From: Olsenella_L kribbiana
GTDB lineage: Bacteria > Actinomycetota > Coriobacteriia > Coriobacteriales > Atopobiaceae
Reading direction: 5' to 3'
DNA: 64,000 nucleotides
Assembly (NCBI RefSeq): GCF_036408795.1
Contig: NZ_JAZGJP010000008.1
Span: forward strand, 53,773 to 117,772
A program made the translations under genes and the position numbers. Below the pieces are notes generated by a model. It made no database searches and was not told where the DNA came from. It saw nothing but the letters and a program-made list of their open reading frames with translations. The stretch's first letter is position 1; each line of letters begins with the position of its first letter. This document shows positions 16,343 to 25,818 of this stretch, in pieces.

Positions 16343-17548
16343 CTAGAGGAGGTCGCGTACGAGCGGCATGCTCATGCAGTGCGTGCCGCCACGTCCGCGC
16401 GAGAGCTCGCCTGAGGGGAATGTGTGGACTGCGATGCCTGCCTTGTCGAGGAGATCGAGCGTGATCGGTGTCCGCTCATAGCCCACGACCTCGCCAGGAG
16501 CTATAGCGAGGACATTGGCGCCGAGGTTCCAGAGCTCCCATTCCGTATCGACCGGATCGTCTCCGCCGCAGGGGATGAGGCGCACATCGGGGTTCCCGGT
16601 CGCCTGGGCAAGCGCTCTGTGCCAGTCCTTGCCGACATAGTCATAGCCGACGCCTGTGGGTGCCGGGAAGAGGCGGTAGATGTCGGTCGTGCCGTCGATC
16701 AGGGGGTTGTAGAGGAACGTATCCACATCGACCATCGAGAGCGAGATATCGAGGTGCATGGACGCGCGATGCATGCCGATATCGAAGGCATAGACTTCCG
16801 TGTAGCCGCGCTCGAAGAGGCTGTGAGCGATGTATTCGATCGCAACCGGGCTCGTGCGCTCCGAGCAGCCGATGATGACAGAATGGTCGGAAAGGACGAG
16901 CACGTCGCCGCCTTCGATGCGCTGCGGGAAGGAAAGGTCATAGAGGTCTTCCTCGTGCGCATCCTGGAACTTATCTGCATGCTGGCGCACATAGCGCAGC
17001 ACGATCGCCTCGCGCTTGCGGACGCGCTTCTCCATATGGGAGTAGATGACATCATGGCCGAGCGAGATCGAGTTGTCACGCATGAAGTAGATGTTAGGGA
17101 GCGGGCAGACGGCAAAGACGGCCTCGCGGGCACCGAGGTTTCCGAATGACGTCACATCCTGGAGGCGCGCATCGTCGCTCCTTATGCCGCAGAGCACGGT
17201 CTCGACGAGCTCTTCTGCCGTCATGCGCAGATAGAGGTCCTCGAGCTTCTCCACGAGGGCAGGGCTTGTGATATGGGAGGCTTCGAGGAACTCGGAGACG
17301 AATTCGTAGCGGACCTTCGGAGACTCGAAGGCAGACTTCATGAGGTCGGTGAGATAGAGGACCTCGACACCGGCGTCTGTCAGGATCTTGGCAAAGGCAT
17401 CGTGCTCTTTCTGGGCCTCTGCCAGATACGGCGTATCTTCGAAGAGCATGCCCGAAAGCTGCGAAGGAAGCACCTGGCAGAGCTCGCGTCCGGGCCGGTG
17501 GAGCATCACCTTTCTGAGACGTCCTATCTCCGAATACACCTGTGTCAT
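16343..17548 (-). CDS. arcA: Arginine deiminase
   Basis: 401 residues. The start MTQVYSEIGRLRKVMLHRPG at 17548 is preferred, with GCGAGG upstream; an in-frame TTG further out lacks a ribosome site. It converts arginine to citrulline and ammonia, the first step of the ADI pathway. Guanidinium-modifying-enzyme motifs: FMRDNSISLG, EGGDVLVLSD, HLDISLSMVD, and catalytic Cys in GGTHCMSMPL near the C-terminus. The partner genes arcB and arcC are not next to it here. It is divergent from the HAD gene pair. Confidence 0.95.
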   Translation of the reverse strand: MTQVYSEIGRLRKVMLHRPGRELCQVLPSQLSGMLFEDTPYLAEAQKEHDAFAKILTDAGVEVLYLTDLMKSAFESPKVRYEFVSEFLEASHITSPALVEKLEDLYLRMTAEELVETVLCGIRSDDARLQDVTSFGNLGAREAVFAVCPLPNIYFMRDNSISLGHDVIYSHMEKRVRKREAIVLRYVRQHADKFQDAHEEDLYDLSFPQRIEGGDVLVLSDHSVIIGCSERTSPVAIEYIAHSLFERGYTEVYAFDIGMHRASMHLDISLSMVDVDTFLYNPLIDGTTDIYRLFPAPTGVGYDYVGKDWHRALAQATGNPDVRLIPCGGDDPVDTEWELWNLGANVLAIAPGEVVGYERTPITLDLLDKAGIAVHTFPSGELSRGRGGTHCMSMPLVRDLL

Positions 17549-17782
17549 CTTGAGCCTCGCTTCCTCTGCTTCCTGCTGGATGCGCAAACAACGTGGACTA
17601 GCCTATTACATACCCACATGGATATCTAAAACCGAAAGGCATCCGAAATGTGACGCCAGATAAGCGCTGTGTCGTGTTTCTGGGCCTTTTCTCTCGTGTT
17701 TCGCCGGGCTCGGACGAGCGCGGATCGGAGCGTTCTGGCCCGGTATACTTTGGAGGAAATGCGAAAGCAAGGGAGCATGCGG

Positions 17783-18571
17783 ATGGATGTGGCATTCTTC
17801 GATATCGACAACACGCTGACATGGCGAGACCCGAAGACGGGCTGGGGAAATGAGGCCACGCCTGCCTCGAAGGACGCCATCAGGCGCTTCAGCGAGCTCG
17901 GCAATGTCGCCCTGCTCTCTACCGGAAGGGCCCCTCAGGGCGTCCCTCAATGCCTTCAGGGCCTGCCGTTTCGGGGCATGCTCTGCTTCGACGGGGCGCT
18001 TGCACTGCTCGACGGAAAGCGTGTCTCGGCGCATTTCATTCCGGCACAAGATCTCGAAGAGGCGCTCGCTGAGGCGCATCGTGCACACATGGGCATCCTT
18101 TTCAGCGGGCTGGAAGGCAGGGCCTTTGCAGGAGAGCGGCGCGGCTTCGAATGGCATGCCACACAGGTCGAAAGCCTGGAGGACCTGAAGCGCGTGCTTC
18201 CCTCGCTTGAGGTAGGAAAGCTTGCCTTCCGCTATTTCGACCTTCCGCACTATAAGGAGAGCAGCTTCTTCCAGACGCATTTTGCCTGCTATCAGTCAGC
18301 TCCTGACTACTTCGAGCTTGTGTGTCCCGGTGTCGGCAAGGATGTGGCAGCGCATGAGCTTGTGCGTGCGCTGGAAGAAGAGGGCGGCACGGTCGGCCGC
18401 ACGCTTGCCTTCGGAGACTCGGAGAACGATATCCCGCTTCTCAGAGCAGCTGACATTGCTGTCGCTATGGGCAACGCGTCTCCTGCTGCGAAGGAAGCGG
18501 CGAGCTATGTAACAGACGATGTGCACCACGACGGTGTCGCCCACGCGCTCGCACATCTTGGCTATATCTGA
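17783..18571 (+). CDS. HAD-superfamily (Cof-type) phosphatase
   Basis: 262 residues. ATG 17783 begins MDVAFFDIDNTLTW, putting the catalytic Asp pair at residues 8 and 10, with AAGGGAG seven bases upstream; ATG 17759 after GGAGG is an alternative. Motif II is LLSTGRAP, a class IIB cap follows, and GDSENDIPLL is motif IV. Such enzymes dephosphorylate sugar phosphates or flavin/nucleotide phosphates; the substrate is not predictable. A second HAD gene follows 23 bases later, so the two form an operon. Confidence 0.8.
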   Translation: MDVAFFDIDNTLTWRDPKTGWGNEATPASKDAIRRFSELGNVALLSTGRAPQGVPQCLQGLPFRGMLCFDGALALLDGKRVSAHFIPAQDLEEALAEAHRAHMGILFSGLEGRAFAGERRGFEWHATQVESLEDLKRVLPSLEVGKLAFRYFDLPHYKESSFFQTHFACYQSAPDYFELVCPGVGKDVAAHELVRALEEEGGTVGRTLAFGDSENDIPLLRAADIAVAMGNASPAAKEAASYVTDDVHHDGVAHALAHLGYI

Positions 18572-18594
18572 GACACAGACAGGGAGAAGGCCAC

Positions 18595-19443
18595 GTGAAA
18601 GAGATTGCAGCGGATGGAAGCGTGCATGAGTGCCGCCTCATCCTTTCCGATATGGACAGCACGATCCTGCCGAAGGGAGCAAAGACCGTCAGCCCAAGGA
18701 CGCATGAGGCGTTTGGCAAGGCACTTGCAGCGGGCATCCCGATAGGCCCCTCCTCAGGCAGGGCGAGAAGCTGGGTGCCGCCGATGTTTGCAGGAGACGA
18801 GATGTGTGTCGCCACGGCGGTCGCCACGAACGGCCTCGAGGTCTATCTCGAAGGCACCTGCATCCATCATGAGTATTTCAGCCATGAGGCACTTCTGAAC
18901 CTTCTCGATGTGCTTGGCAGGCATCCTGGATGCGGCCTGCTCTGCTTCCAAGACAGCAAGACGTATATCGTGCGTGGAACACGTGAAGATCTTGCCCAGT
19001 CTTTCCCGACATATGCGGAGACGGCGGAGATGCGAGACACGCTTCCTGAGGGTGCAATCACCAAGGTGAACGTGTTCCAGTGCGGCATCACGCGCCCCGA
19101 GACGCAGGAGCTTGTCGATGCGCTGAATGCAGAGGCAGAAGGGCTCGATTTCGATCTGGCGTTTCCGGGATATCTCAATGCGATGCCTGCTGGCTGGAAC
19201 AAGGGACGGGGCATACAAGTGCTCTGCGAGGCGCTTGGCTGCACGACGGATGAGGTCGTCGTCTTCGGCGACGCAGACAACGATCTAGCAATGTTCGACG
19301 TCGTCGAGAACTCTGTTGCCGTCTCGGATGCGACTTCCAATGCGGCGGCTGCTGCGAAGTGGCATATCGGTGCCTGTGCAGATGACGCTGTCGCCGAGGC
19401 GATAGAGAAGCTTGCCGAGGGTGTGTGGCCTTTCACGGCGTAG
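18595..19443 (+). CDS. HAD-superfamily (Cof-type) phosphatase
   Basis: 282 residues from GTG 18595 (AGGGAGAAGG upstream). Catalytic motif I is LSDMDSTILP, motif II IGPSSGRAR, and motif IV VFGDADNDLAMFDVV. The cap contains TYIVRGTREDLAQ and KVNVFQCG. Class IIB layout as in the gene before it, but sequence identity between the two looks low outside the motifs, so they probably act on different phosphoesters. The NIF3-like gene begins 9 bases after the stop, continuing the operon. Confidence 0.8.
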   Translation: MKEIAADGSVHECRLILSDMDSTILPKGAKTVSPRTHEAFGKALAAGIPIGPSSGRARSWVPPMFAGDEMCVATAVATNGLEVYLEGTCIHHEYFSHEALLNLLDVLGRHPGCGLLCFQDSKTYIVRGTREDLAQSFPTYAETAEMRDTLPEGAITKVNVFQCGITRPETQELVDALNAEAEGLDFDLAFPGYLNAMPAGWNKGRGIQVLCEALGCTTDEVVVFGDADNDLAMFDVVENSVAVSDATSNAAAAAKWHIGACADDAVAEAIEKLAEGVWPFTA

Positions 19444-19452
19444 GGGCCTGAG

Positions 19453-20318
19453 ATGAAGATTGCCGATGCTGTCGGGTACGTGAAGAAGTTCTGCCAGGGT
19501 ATCGATGCCTGGACAGGTGCACCCATCGACGATGCGACGACACGCGACAAGGTGACGTATGGGAGAGAGCACCTCGAAGAGGAGTGCACAGGCATCGTCT
19601 GCTGCCTCTGGGCCACCGCTGATGTGATTCGTACAGCCAAGGCTTCTGGCGCCAATCTCATCATCTGCCACGAGGCGCTCTTCTGGAATCATGGGGACAG
19701 GCAGGAGGTGCTTTCCGGCAATAAGGTCTTTGCGGCAAAGAGGGAGCTCCTCGATACGTGGGGGGTGTCGTCTGGCGCTGTCATGACTACATCCACTCCG
19801 GCGTGCCCATCGATGATGGAAGATACGCAGATGGCATCTTCTTCGGCTTTGCGCAGAAGATGGGATGGCTGGACCTTCGTGTCGGAAACGTCTCTGCCTG
19901 CATGGACTATCTGATTCCTGAGACCTCGGGCCCAGATCTTGCGGAGTCCCTGGCCCATGCGCTCAGGCTCAATGGCACGCGCATCATAGGAGATGCGGAT
20001 GCCCCGATCTCCCGTATCCAGATTCCCATGCATGTGATGGGCAATCCTGAAGCAGATACGGAAGAGATTGCCACAATCGAGCGAGAAGGCATCGATGCCC
20101 TCGTGACGATGGAGTTCTGCGACTTCACGGTCAGCGAATACCTCCGCGACAGCTCGCTTCTGGGCAGGGGCAGGTGCGCCATCACTGTCGGCCATTTCAA
20201 TCTTGAGGAGCCAGGCATGGAGTGCATGGCGGGATGGCTGCCAGTGGCACTCGGCACCGATGCTGTCCCTGTGCGATTCGTTCCTATGGGCGATACCTAT
20301 CAGTACGTGGTGCAGTGA
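19453..20318 (+). pseudogene. NIF3-like dinuclear metal-centre protein, interrupted by a one-base frameshift
   Basis: Two overlapping frames together encode one NIF3-type protein (about 288 residues). The first (19453-19914) gives MKIADAVGYVKKF...GANLIICHEALFW, which holds the HE/HH-type metal-binding half, and matches family sequence up to LLDTWG. The second frame, entered near 19760-19767, continues VVWRCHDYIHSG and ends with the family C-terminal VGHFNLEEPGME metal-binding block. The switch lies at a run of six G (19760-19765); adding one G restores a single frame. This may be a true mutation, a sequencing error in the homopolymer, or less likely slippage during expression. Everything else about the gene looks intact. 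Confidence 0.75.
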
Positions 20319-20409
20319 TTCCTCTTCTGGATGCAGCGGCAGATGTGAACAGAGGGGAAATGTTCATATATCCGGATACAAGTCGCGATGCCTGTGCTAA
20401 GCTTGCCCA

Positions 20410-20675
20410 CAGGCAATGACGGAGAGGTTCGTCTGCCGCGTAGCTGGAGGACAGAGAAGGGACCCTAGGCTGAGAGGTCCTCGCGAAGGCTGGCGGACGA
20501 AGTTCACTCCACCAGCTGCAACCTGAACGCATCTGCCAGTAGGGAAGCCGTCTGCTCCACGGAACGGAGCTCAACGAGTGGGCGCTCGCGACGCACAAAG
20601 CGTGCAGTGTCAATCAAGGTGGTACCGCGGTCATGAGGCCGTCCTTGAGCAAGTATGCTCGAGGACGGCTTTTTC
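20410..20675 (+). promoter_or_regulatory. T-box riboswitch (tRNA-Phe type) controlling pheST
   Basis: The canonical T-box AAGGTGGTACCGCGG is at 20616-20630, followed by a terminator at 20638-20675 whose 5' arm can pair alternatively with the antiterminator. The upstream stem I region (from about 20410) contains GAAG-TTC-AC with TTC at 20503-20505, the expected Phe specifier codon. Uncharged tRNA-Phe should bind the specifier and the T-box and allow readthrough into pheS. The 5' boundary is approximate; a TGCTAAGCT element at 20395-20403 may be the -10 region. Confidence 0.92.
20638..20675 (+). terminator. Regulated terminator of the pheST T-box
   Basis: Perfect 13-bp stem GCCGTCCTTGAGC/GCTCGAGGACGGC apart from one wobble region, 6-nt loop, followed by TTTTTCT. 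Confidence 0.9.
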
Positions 20676-20695
20676 TATGGAAGGGGCAAATCGGT

Positions 20696-21763
20696 ATGTC
20701 AATGAACGATGACCTCACATCGATTCAGGATCAGGTGCGCGAAGGCGTTGCCAAGGCGCTCACGCCTGAAGCGCTGGAGGAGCTGCGCGTCCAGATTCTC
20801 GGCAGGAAGGGCAGCCTGACCCAGGTCATGCACCAGATGGGCAAGCTCGATCCTGAGGAGCGCCCGATCATGGGCAAGATGGCAAACGACGTGCGTGCGC
20901 AGGTCGTGGCTGCCATCGAGAAGCGCAAGGTCGAGATCACGAAGGAAGTCCTGCAGTCCCGCTTTGCAGCCGAGTCGACCGATGTCACGCTGCCAGGCCG
21001 CGTGAAGCCGCTTGGCACCGAGCATCTGATCTCGCAGATCCGCGAGGAGATCGAGGACATCTTCTGCGGCATGGGCTATACCGTCGAGGACGGCCCGTTC
21101 GTCGAGACGACCTACTACAACTTCACGGCACTCAATGCGCCTGAAGACCATCCTTCACGTTCTTCCAAGGACACGTTCTACGTCGTCGACAACGCTCCTG
21201 AAGGCAAGGAGCAGCATGTGCTCGGCGAGTCCGACGTGCTCCTTCGCACCCAGACCTCGGGCGTTCAGGTCCATGTGATGGAGAACAGGAAGCCCCCGAT
21301 CTATATGATCTGCCCAGGCACGGTCTTCCGTCCCGATACGGCCGATGCAAACCATCTGCCCCAGTTCACGCAGGTCGAGGGTCTCGTCGTCGATGAGGGC
21401 ATCACGTTCGGCGACCTCAAGGGCACGCTCGACTACTTCACGCGCGAGATCTTCGGAAAGGACCGCGCTACCCGCTATCGTCCGCACTTCTTCCCGTTCA
21501 CGGAGCCGAGCTGCGAAGTCGATGTGTCCTGCGGCGTCTGCGGCGGCAAGGGCTGCCGTTTCTGCAAGGGCACGGGCTGGCTCGAGATTCTGGGCTGCGG
21601 CATGGTGGATCCGAACGTCTTCCGCTACTGCGGCATCGACCCGGAGAAGTACACCGGCTTTGCCTTCGGCATCGGCGTCGAGCGCGTGGCAGCGCTGCGC
21701 TACGACCTCCCCGATCTCCGCATGCTGATGACCGGCGACAAGAGGTTCCTGTCCCAGTTCTAA
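20696..21763 (+). CDS. pheS: Phenylalanyl-tRNA synthetase, alpha subunit
   Basis: 355 residues. Start 20696 has AAGGGG upstream; ATG 20702 is a near alternative. Class II motif 2 is seen around FRPDTADANHLPQFTQVEG and motif 3 at FAFGIGVERVAALRY. RPHFFPFTEPSCEVDV is the Phe-binding region. A CGVCGGKGCRFC cysteine cluster before GWLEILGCGMV suggests a zinc-knuckle insertion, found in many bacterial PheS proteins. It forms the alpha2-beta2 enzyme with PheT, 48 bases downstream. The T-box above controls both. Confidence 0.97.
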   Translation: MSMNDDLTSIQDQVREGVAKALTPEALEELRVQILGRKGSLTQVMHQMGKLDPEERPIMGKMANDVRAQVVAAIEKRKVEITKEVLQSRFAAESTDVTLPGRVKPLGTEHLISQIREEIEDIFCGMGYTVEDGPFVETTYYNFTALNAPEDHPSRSSKDTFYVVDNAPEGKEQHVLGESDVLLRTQTSGVQVHVMENRKPPIYMICPGTVFRPDTADANHLPQFTQVEGLVVDEGITFGDLKGTLDYFTREIFGKDRATRYRPHFFPFTEPSCEVDVSCGVCGGKGCRFCKGTGWLEILGCGMVDPNVFRYCGIDPEKYTGFAFGIGVERVAALRYDLPDLRMLMTGDKRFLSQF

Positions 21764-21811
21764 GGGATCCTCTTCTTTGGACAGTTTCCGCGCAACAGAA
21801 AGGCAGATACG

Positions 21812-24271
21812 ATGCGCGTTTCCTATGAGTGGCTGAAGGACATGGTCGATGTCCCCGAGGATCCGAAGGACCTCGTGAAGGAATACATCCACACCGGCAC
21901 CGAGGTGGAGGCTGTGGAGAAGGTAGGTGCAGACCTCGAGCACGTCGTGACCGGCAAGGTCCTGACGAAGGTCCCGCATCCCGATTCCGACCATATGTGG
22001 CTCACGACGGTCGATGTGGGCATGAAGAACGTGGATAAGGACGGCAAGCCCGAGCCGCTGCAGATCGTCTGCGGCGCCCAGAACTTCAATGCAGGCGACC
22101 ATATCGTCGTCGCAATGATCGGAGCACACCTGCCGGGCGATGTGAAGATCAAGAAGTCGAAGCTCCGCGGCGTCGAGTCGTATGGCATGAACTGCTCCGA
22201 GCGCGAGCTTGGCCTTGGCTCCGACCACTCGGGCATCATGATCCTGCCTGAGGATGCGCCGGTCGGCGTGGACTTCACAGACTACTATGGCATCTCGGAT
22301 ACGGTCGTCGACTGCGAGATCACGCCGAACCGTCCGGACTGCCTGTCCATGGAGGGCATGGCAGTCGAGACGTCTGCCATCTTCGATGAGGACACCCATA
22401 TCACGGAGCCCCAGATCAAGTCTGAGATTGCGACGCGCGCCGAGGACCTCGTCGATGTCACGATCGCAGATTCTGCACTCTGCCAGCGCTATGTCGCCCG
22501 TGTCGTGAAGAACGTGAAGATCGGCCCCTCGCCTGAGTGGCTTGTCCGCCGTGTCGAGGCGGCAGGCTCCCGTACGATCAACAACGTCGTCGATGTCACG
22601 AACTATGTGATGTATCTCACCGGCCAGCCGCTCCATGCCTTCGATCTCAACAAGCTTGGCGTCCGTGACGGCAAGCGCCACATCGTGATCCGTGCTGCAG
22701 AGGACGGCGAGAAGGTCACGACGCTCGACCACACCGACCGCGACCTCACGTCCGACATGATCGTGATTACCGACGATGGAAAGACGCCGGTCGCACTCGC
22801 TGGCGTGATGGGCGGCCTCAACTCAGAGATCGACGAGAACACGACGGATGTCCTGCTCGAGAGCGCCTGCTTCGACAAGGGCCACATCTCCCGCACGAGC
22901 CGCAATCTCGACCTTATGAGCGAGGCCTCGATCCGCTTCGAGCGTCAGGTCGATGCTGCCGCCTGCTCGCGCATCGCAGACATCGCAGCGGCCCTCTTCG
23001 AGGAGTGCTGCGGGGCCGAGGTCTGCACAGGCAAGGTCGACAATTATCCAGCACCTGTGGAGCCTGCGCATATCCATCTCAGGACCCAGCGTGTCTGCGC
23101 CCTCTCCGGTGCCGATATCGAGCCTGATTTCATGGCACAGCGCCTGCGCCGCCTTGGCTGCGCGGTTACGCCGGCAGAAGATGGCTTCGACGTCGTCGCG
23201 CCGACGAACCGTCCCGATCTCACCCGCGAGGTCGACCTCATCGAGGAGATCCTGCGCCTCTGGGGCGAGGATGAGGTCGAAGCGACGCTTCCTGCTGCCA
23301 GGAACCATGCAGGCGGCCTTACGGTCGACCAGCAGCGCATCCGCAAGATCGGCGCCACGCTCAGGGCTCTTGGCCTCTCCGAGACCCAGACCTACAACTT
23401 CGCCGATGCCCGCGATCTCGAGCGCCTGCATATGAGCGAGAAAGGCCGCGGCATCCCGGTCCAGATCATCAATCCGCTCGTCGCAGACCAGAGCCAGATG
23501 CGCCGCTCCATGCTGCCGGGCCTTCTGCGCTCGGTCGAGTACAACATCAGCCACGGCGAGAAGAACATCGCGCTCTATGAAATCGGCCGTGTATTCTTCG
23601 GCCATGAGCACAAGTCCCAGCCGGATGAGCCCCGCTTCGTCTGCGGCGTCATGTCCGGCGCCTGGGACGATGACCAGTGGAACCGCAAGTATCCGAAGCT
23701 CAACTTCTTCGATGCGAAGGGTGTCGTCCAGGAGCTCCTGAAGGCGCTGCGCATCACGAAGGTCCGCTACAAGGTGGCTGACCAGGAAGAGTATGGGTGG
23801 CTCCAGCCGGGCTGCGCTGCCGAGATCTACGCCCACGGCGGAGAGCTCATCGGCTGGGTCGGCAACATCCATCCTGAGGTCCTTCAGAACTTCGAGGTCG
23901 AGCAGGATGTCGTGGCATTCGAGCTCTCTGTCGAGGCGCTGCTCCGTCTTGCCAAGCGCGAGCTGCCCTATCAGGAGGTGCCGACGCTCCCGGGTGTCTC
24001 TGTCGACCTTGCAATCGTCGTCGACGAGGATGTCACGGCAGAGACCGTCGAGCAGCGCATCCAGTCTGCCGGCGGCAAGCTCCTTGCAGATGTGCGCCTC
24101 TTCGACGTCTTCCGCGATAAGCAGCGTGTCGGCGAAGGCAAGAAGTCGCTTGCATTCTCGCTCACGTATCGTGCAGCCGACCACACGCTCACCTCTGATG
24201 AGGTGGAGAAGGCGCATGACCGTCTCGTGAAGAAGGTCATGCGTGCCGTGAACGGCGAAGTCAGAAGCTAG
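21812..24271 (+). CDS. pheT: Phenylalanyl-tRNA synthetase, beta subunit
   Basis: 819 residues, full length. Domains in order: an N-terminal region, the tRNA-binding OB domain (about 40-155, VVTGKVLTKVPHPDSDHMWLTTVDVG), B3/B4 editing domain (with NRPDCLSMEGMA), B5 (TNRPDLTREVDLIEEILRLWG), the inactive class II-like core (KIGATLRALGLSETQTYNF...), and the C-terminal anticodon-binding FDX-ACB domain (LPYQEVPTLPGVSVDLAIVVDEDV). It supplies tRNA recognition and Tyr-tRNA(Phe) proofreading. The stop is followed by a strong GC hairpin. Confidence 0.97.
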   Translation: MRVSYEWLKDMVDVPEDPKDLVKEYIHTGTEVEAVEKVGADLEHVVTGKVLTKVPHPDSDHMWLTTVDVGMKNVDKDGKPEPLQIVCGAQNFNAGDHIVVAMIGAHLPGDVKIKKSKLRGVESYGMNCSERELGLGSDHSGIMILPEDAPVGVDFTDYYGISDTVVDCEITPNRPDCLSMEGMAVETSAIFDEDTHITEPQIKSEIATRAEDLVDVTIADSALCQRYVARVVKNVKIGPSPEWLVRRVEAAGSRTINNVVDVTNYVMYLTGQPLHAFDLNKLGVRDGKRHIVIRAAEDGEKVTTLDHTDRDLTSDMIVITDDGKTPVALAGVMGGLNSEIDENTTDVLLESACFDKGHISRTSRNLDLMSEASIRFERQVDAAACSRIADIAAALFEECCGAEVCTGKVDNYPAPVEPAHIHLRTQRVCALSGADIEPDFMAQRLRRLGCAVTPAEDGFDVVAPTNRPDLTREVDLIEEILRLWGEDEVEATLPAARNHAGGLTVDQQRIRKIGATLRALGLSETQTYNFADARDLERLHMSEKGRGIPVQIINPLVADQSQMRRSMLPGLLRSVEYNISHGEKNIALYEIGRVFFGHEHKSQPDEPRFVCGVMSGAWDDDQWNRKYPKLNFFDAKGVVQELLKALRITKVRYKVADQEEYGWLQPGCAAEIYAHGGELIGWVGNIHPEVLQNFEVEQDVVAFELSVEALLRLAKRELPYQEVPTLPGVSVDLAIVVDEDVTAETVEQRIQSAGGKLLADVRLFDVFRDKQRVGEGKKSLAFSLTYRAADHTLTSDEVEKAHDRLVKKVMRAVNGEVRS

Positions 24272-24285
24272 GAACGAGTCTCGTG

Positions 24286-24309
24286 GGCCCGGGGCGCACG
24301 CCCCGGGCC
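24286..24309 (+). terminator. GC-rich hairpin after pheT
   Basis: Perfect GGCCCGGGGC-GCAC-GCCCCGGGCC stem-loop without a T-run. It could end or stabilise the pheST message. Confidence 0.5.
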
Positions 24310-24329
24310 AGATCGGTACAGGAAGGCAT

Positions 24330-25001
24330 ATGCCCAGCTGGAACATACATGCAGCACACGTGGAACGTCTCCTCAGGGAGGAGAAAACGGATGCTCTTGG
24401 CATCCGCGATATCGGGAATTTCCTCTTCGGGAACTTCCTGCCCGACCTCTATGTCGGCTGGATGGTGCCCGATGTCTCCCACAAGCTGCCGTATGGGATG
24501 ACGCATATGGCCGAGACGGCAACCATCCCTGTGCCCCAGTACCAGAAGTTCTGGGACCTCTATATCGAGGGCAAGAACCCTTCAGAGGTCACCGATATCG
24601 TGCTCGGTGCCTGGGCGCATCTGGTCTGCGATGCTGGCTACAACGGTGCGACGAGGCGCTATATCGCTGAGATCGGCGTGAAGCCCGGAGATCGGACCCG
24701 CATCAGGAAACAGAAGGACTTCGAGCTCTATGGAAGGACGTTCTTCCTCGAGCGCCGTGTCCCGCTCACCCCGTCCCTCATAGATGAGTGTGCAGCCTTC
24801 CCGCAGTATCCTATCCTCGCAGAGGATGTAGAGCGTGGCGTGAAGGCAGCAGACGTGCTCCTCGACGGAAACAACGAGCGCCATCTTGCTGACGCACCGA
24901 CCTATTCGCTCCTGACGCCTGAGTTCTTCAGGACGACAGGGGACAGGGTCGACGAGATCTTGCGCCAGGGTCTCCTGCGCTTCGGGAAGGCAGCCTGCTA
25001 G
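24330..25001 (+). CDS. Zinc-dependent phospholipase C-like protein
   Basis: 223 residues from ATG 24330 (AGGAAGG upstream). The start MPSWNIHAAHVERLL, then GNFLPDLYVGWMVPDVSHKLPYGMTHMAE, and LGAWAHLVCDAGYN give the spaced His/Asp residues of the Zn-PLC/S1-P1 nuclease-like all-helical fold, as found in short bacterial 'zinc dependent phospholipase C' proteins. No signal peptide is present, so it acts inside the cell and a true phospholipase role is doubtful; a phosphodiesterase or phosphatase is possible. It is co-transcribed with the GntR regulator whose ATG lies one base after its stop. Confidence 0.6.
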   Translation: MPSWNIHAAHVERLLREEKTDALGIRDIGNFLFGNFLPDLYVGWMVPDVSHKLPYGMTHMAETATIPVPQYQKFWDLYIEGKNPSEVTDIVLGAWAHLVCDAGYNGATRRYIAEIGVKPGDRTRIRKQKDFELYGRTFFLERRVPLTPSLIDECAAFPQYPILAEDVERGVKAADVLLDGNNERHLADAPTYSLLTPEFFRTTGDRVDEILRQGLLRFGKAAC

Positions 25002-25002
25002 G

Positions 25003-25758
25003 ATGGAGAAGTTTGTCAGGCAGGGCGCTGTACCGCTCCATGTGCAGGTCGCAGACTATGTGCGCGAGAAGATCTATTCCAGGGAGTGGGGCCAAGACGT
25101 TCCCATCCCTTCTGAGCATGAGCTCATGGACATGCTCGGGCTCTCCCGTGGCACGGTCCAGAAGGGCATACGCGCCCTTGTGGACGAGGGGCTCCTGACG
25201 CAGCAGCGCGGACGTGGCACCTTCGTCACGCAGCCGGTCATGGCAAGGCCATCAGGAAACAGGCTGCTCTCGTTCGGCGAATCCATGAGCGTGCAAGGCA
25301 TACGCTTTCGCACGATCGTCTGCGAGATGCGGATCGAGGAGGCAGAGGGCCTCTGTGCGACGTCTCTGGGCATCAAGCCAGGGGAACCCTATCTCTATCT
25401 TGCACGCATCCGCACGGTCGAGGATGTGCCGGTCATGTTCATCGAGAGCCACCTCAGCCTCAAGGCAGCGCCCGGTCTCGACCAGGTGGACTTCGAGCAT
25501 GAGTCGCTCTTTGCGGCAGTCGAGCGCTGCTCGGGCCATGCTATCGGCCATTCGGAACAGCGCTACTGTGCCTGCGTTGCTGGCTCTGAGCGGGCACGCT
25601 GGCTCAAGTGCGACGACAAGGCGCCCGTGCTCAATCTCGAGCAGCTTGTGACGCTCGACAATGGAGTCCCCTTCGAATGGGGCACCGTGTGGCTGCCAGC
25701 AAACCGCTGCGTCATATCGACGACGACAGAGCGTGCCCGTGGCGTCATAGGGGAGTAG
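25003..25758 (+). CDS. GntR-family transcription regulator (HutC/UTRA subfamily)
   Basis: 251 residues. N-terminal winged helix-turn-helix (about 6-75): PLHVQVADYVREKIYS, IPSEHELMDMLGLSRGTVQKGIRALVDEGLL, RGRGTFVT. C-terminal UTRA ligand domain (about 90-245), with the typical PYLYLARIRTVEDVPVMFIESHL and a final FEWGTVWLPANR. HutC/UTRA regulators usually bind sugar phosphates or histidine-like ligands. The ATG starts one base after the upstream stop, so it is coupled to the Zn-PLC-like gene, perhaps its target. Confidence 0.85.
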   Translation: MEKFVRQGAVPLHVQVADYVREKIYSREWGQDVPIPSEHELMDMLGLSRGTVQKGIRALVDEGLLTQQRGRGTFVTQPVMARPSGNRLLSFGESMSVQGIRFRTIVCEMRIEEAEGLCATSLGIKPGEPYLYLARIRTVEDVPVMFIESHLSLKAAPGLDQVDFEHESLFAAVERCSGHAIGHSEQRYCACVAGSERARWLKCDDKAPVLNLEQLVTLDNGVPFEWGTVWLPANRCVISTTTERARGVIGE

Positions 25759-25818
25759 GAAAGATGACCGTCCTGCCAGGCAGGGCGGCCATCAGCATCT
25801 CCGGGGTATGTCTTCGCC

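Noticed and set aside
19740..19790. Programmed -1 frameshifting to explain the NIF3 gene
   Set aside because: The G6 run allows slippage, but no stimulatory stem-loop or upstream Shine-Dalgarno-like element is clear, and a simple deletion or sequencing error explains it better.
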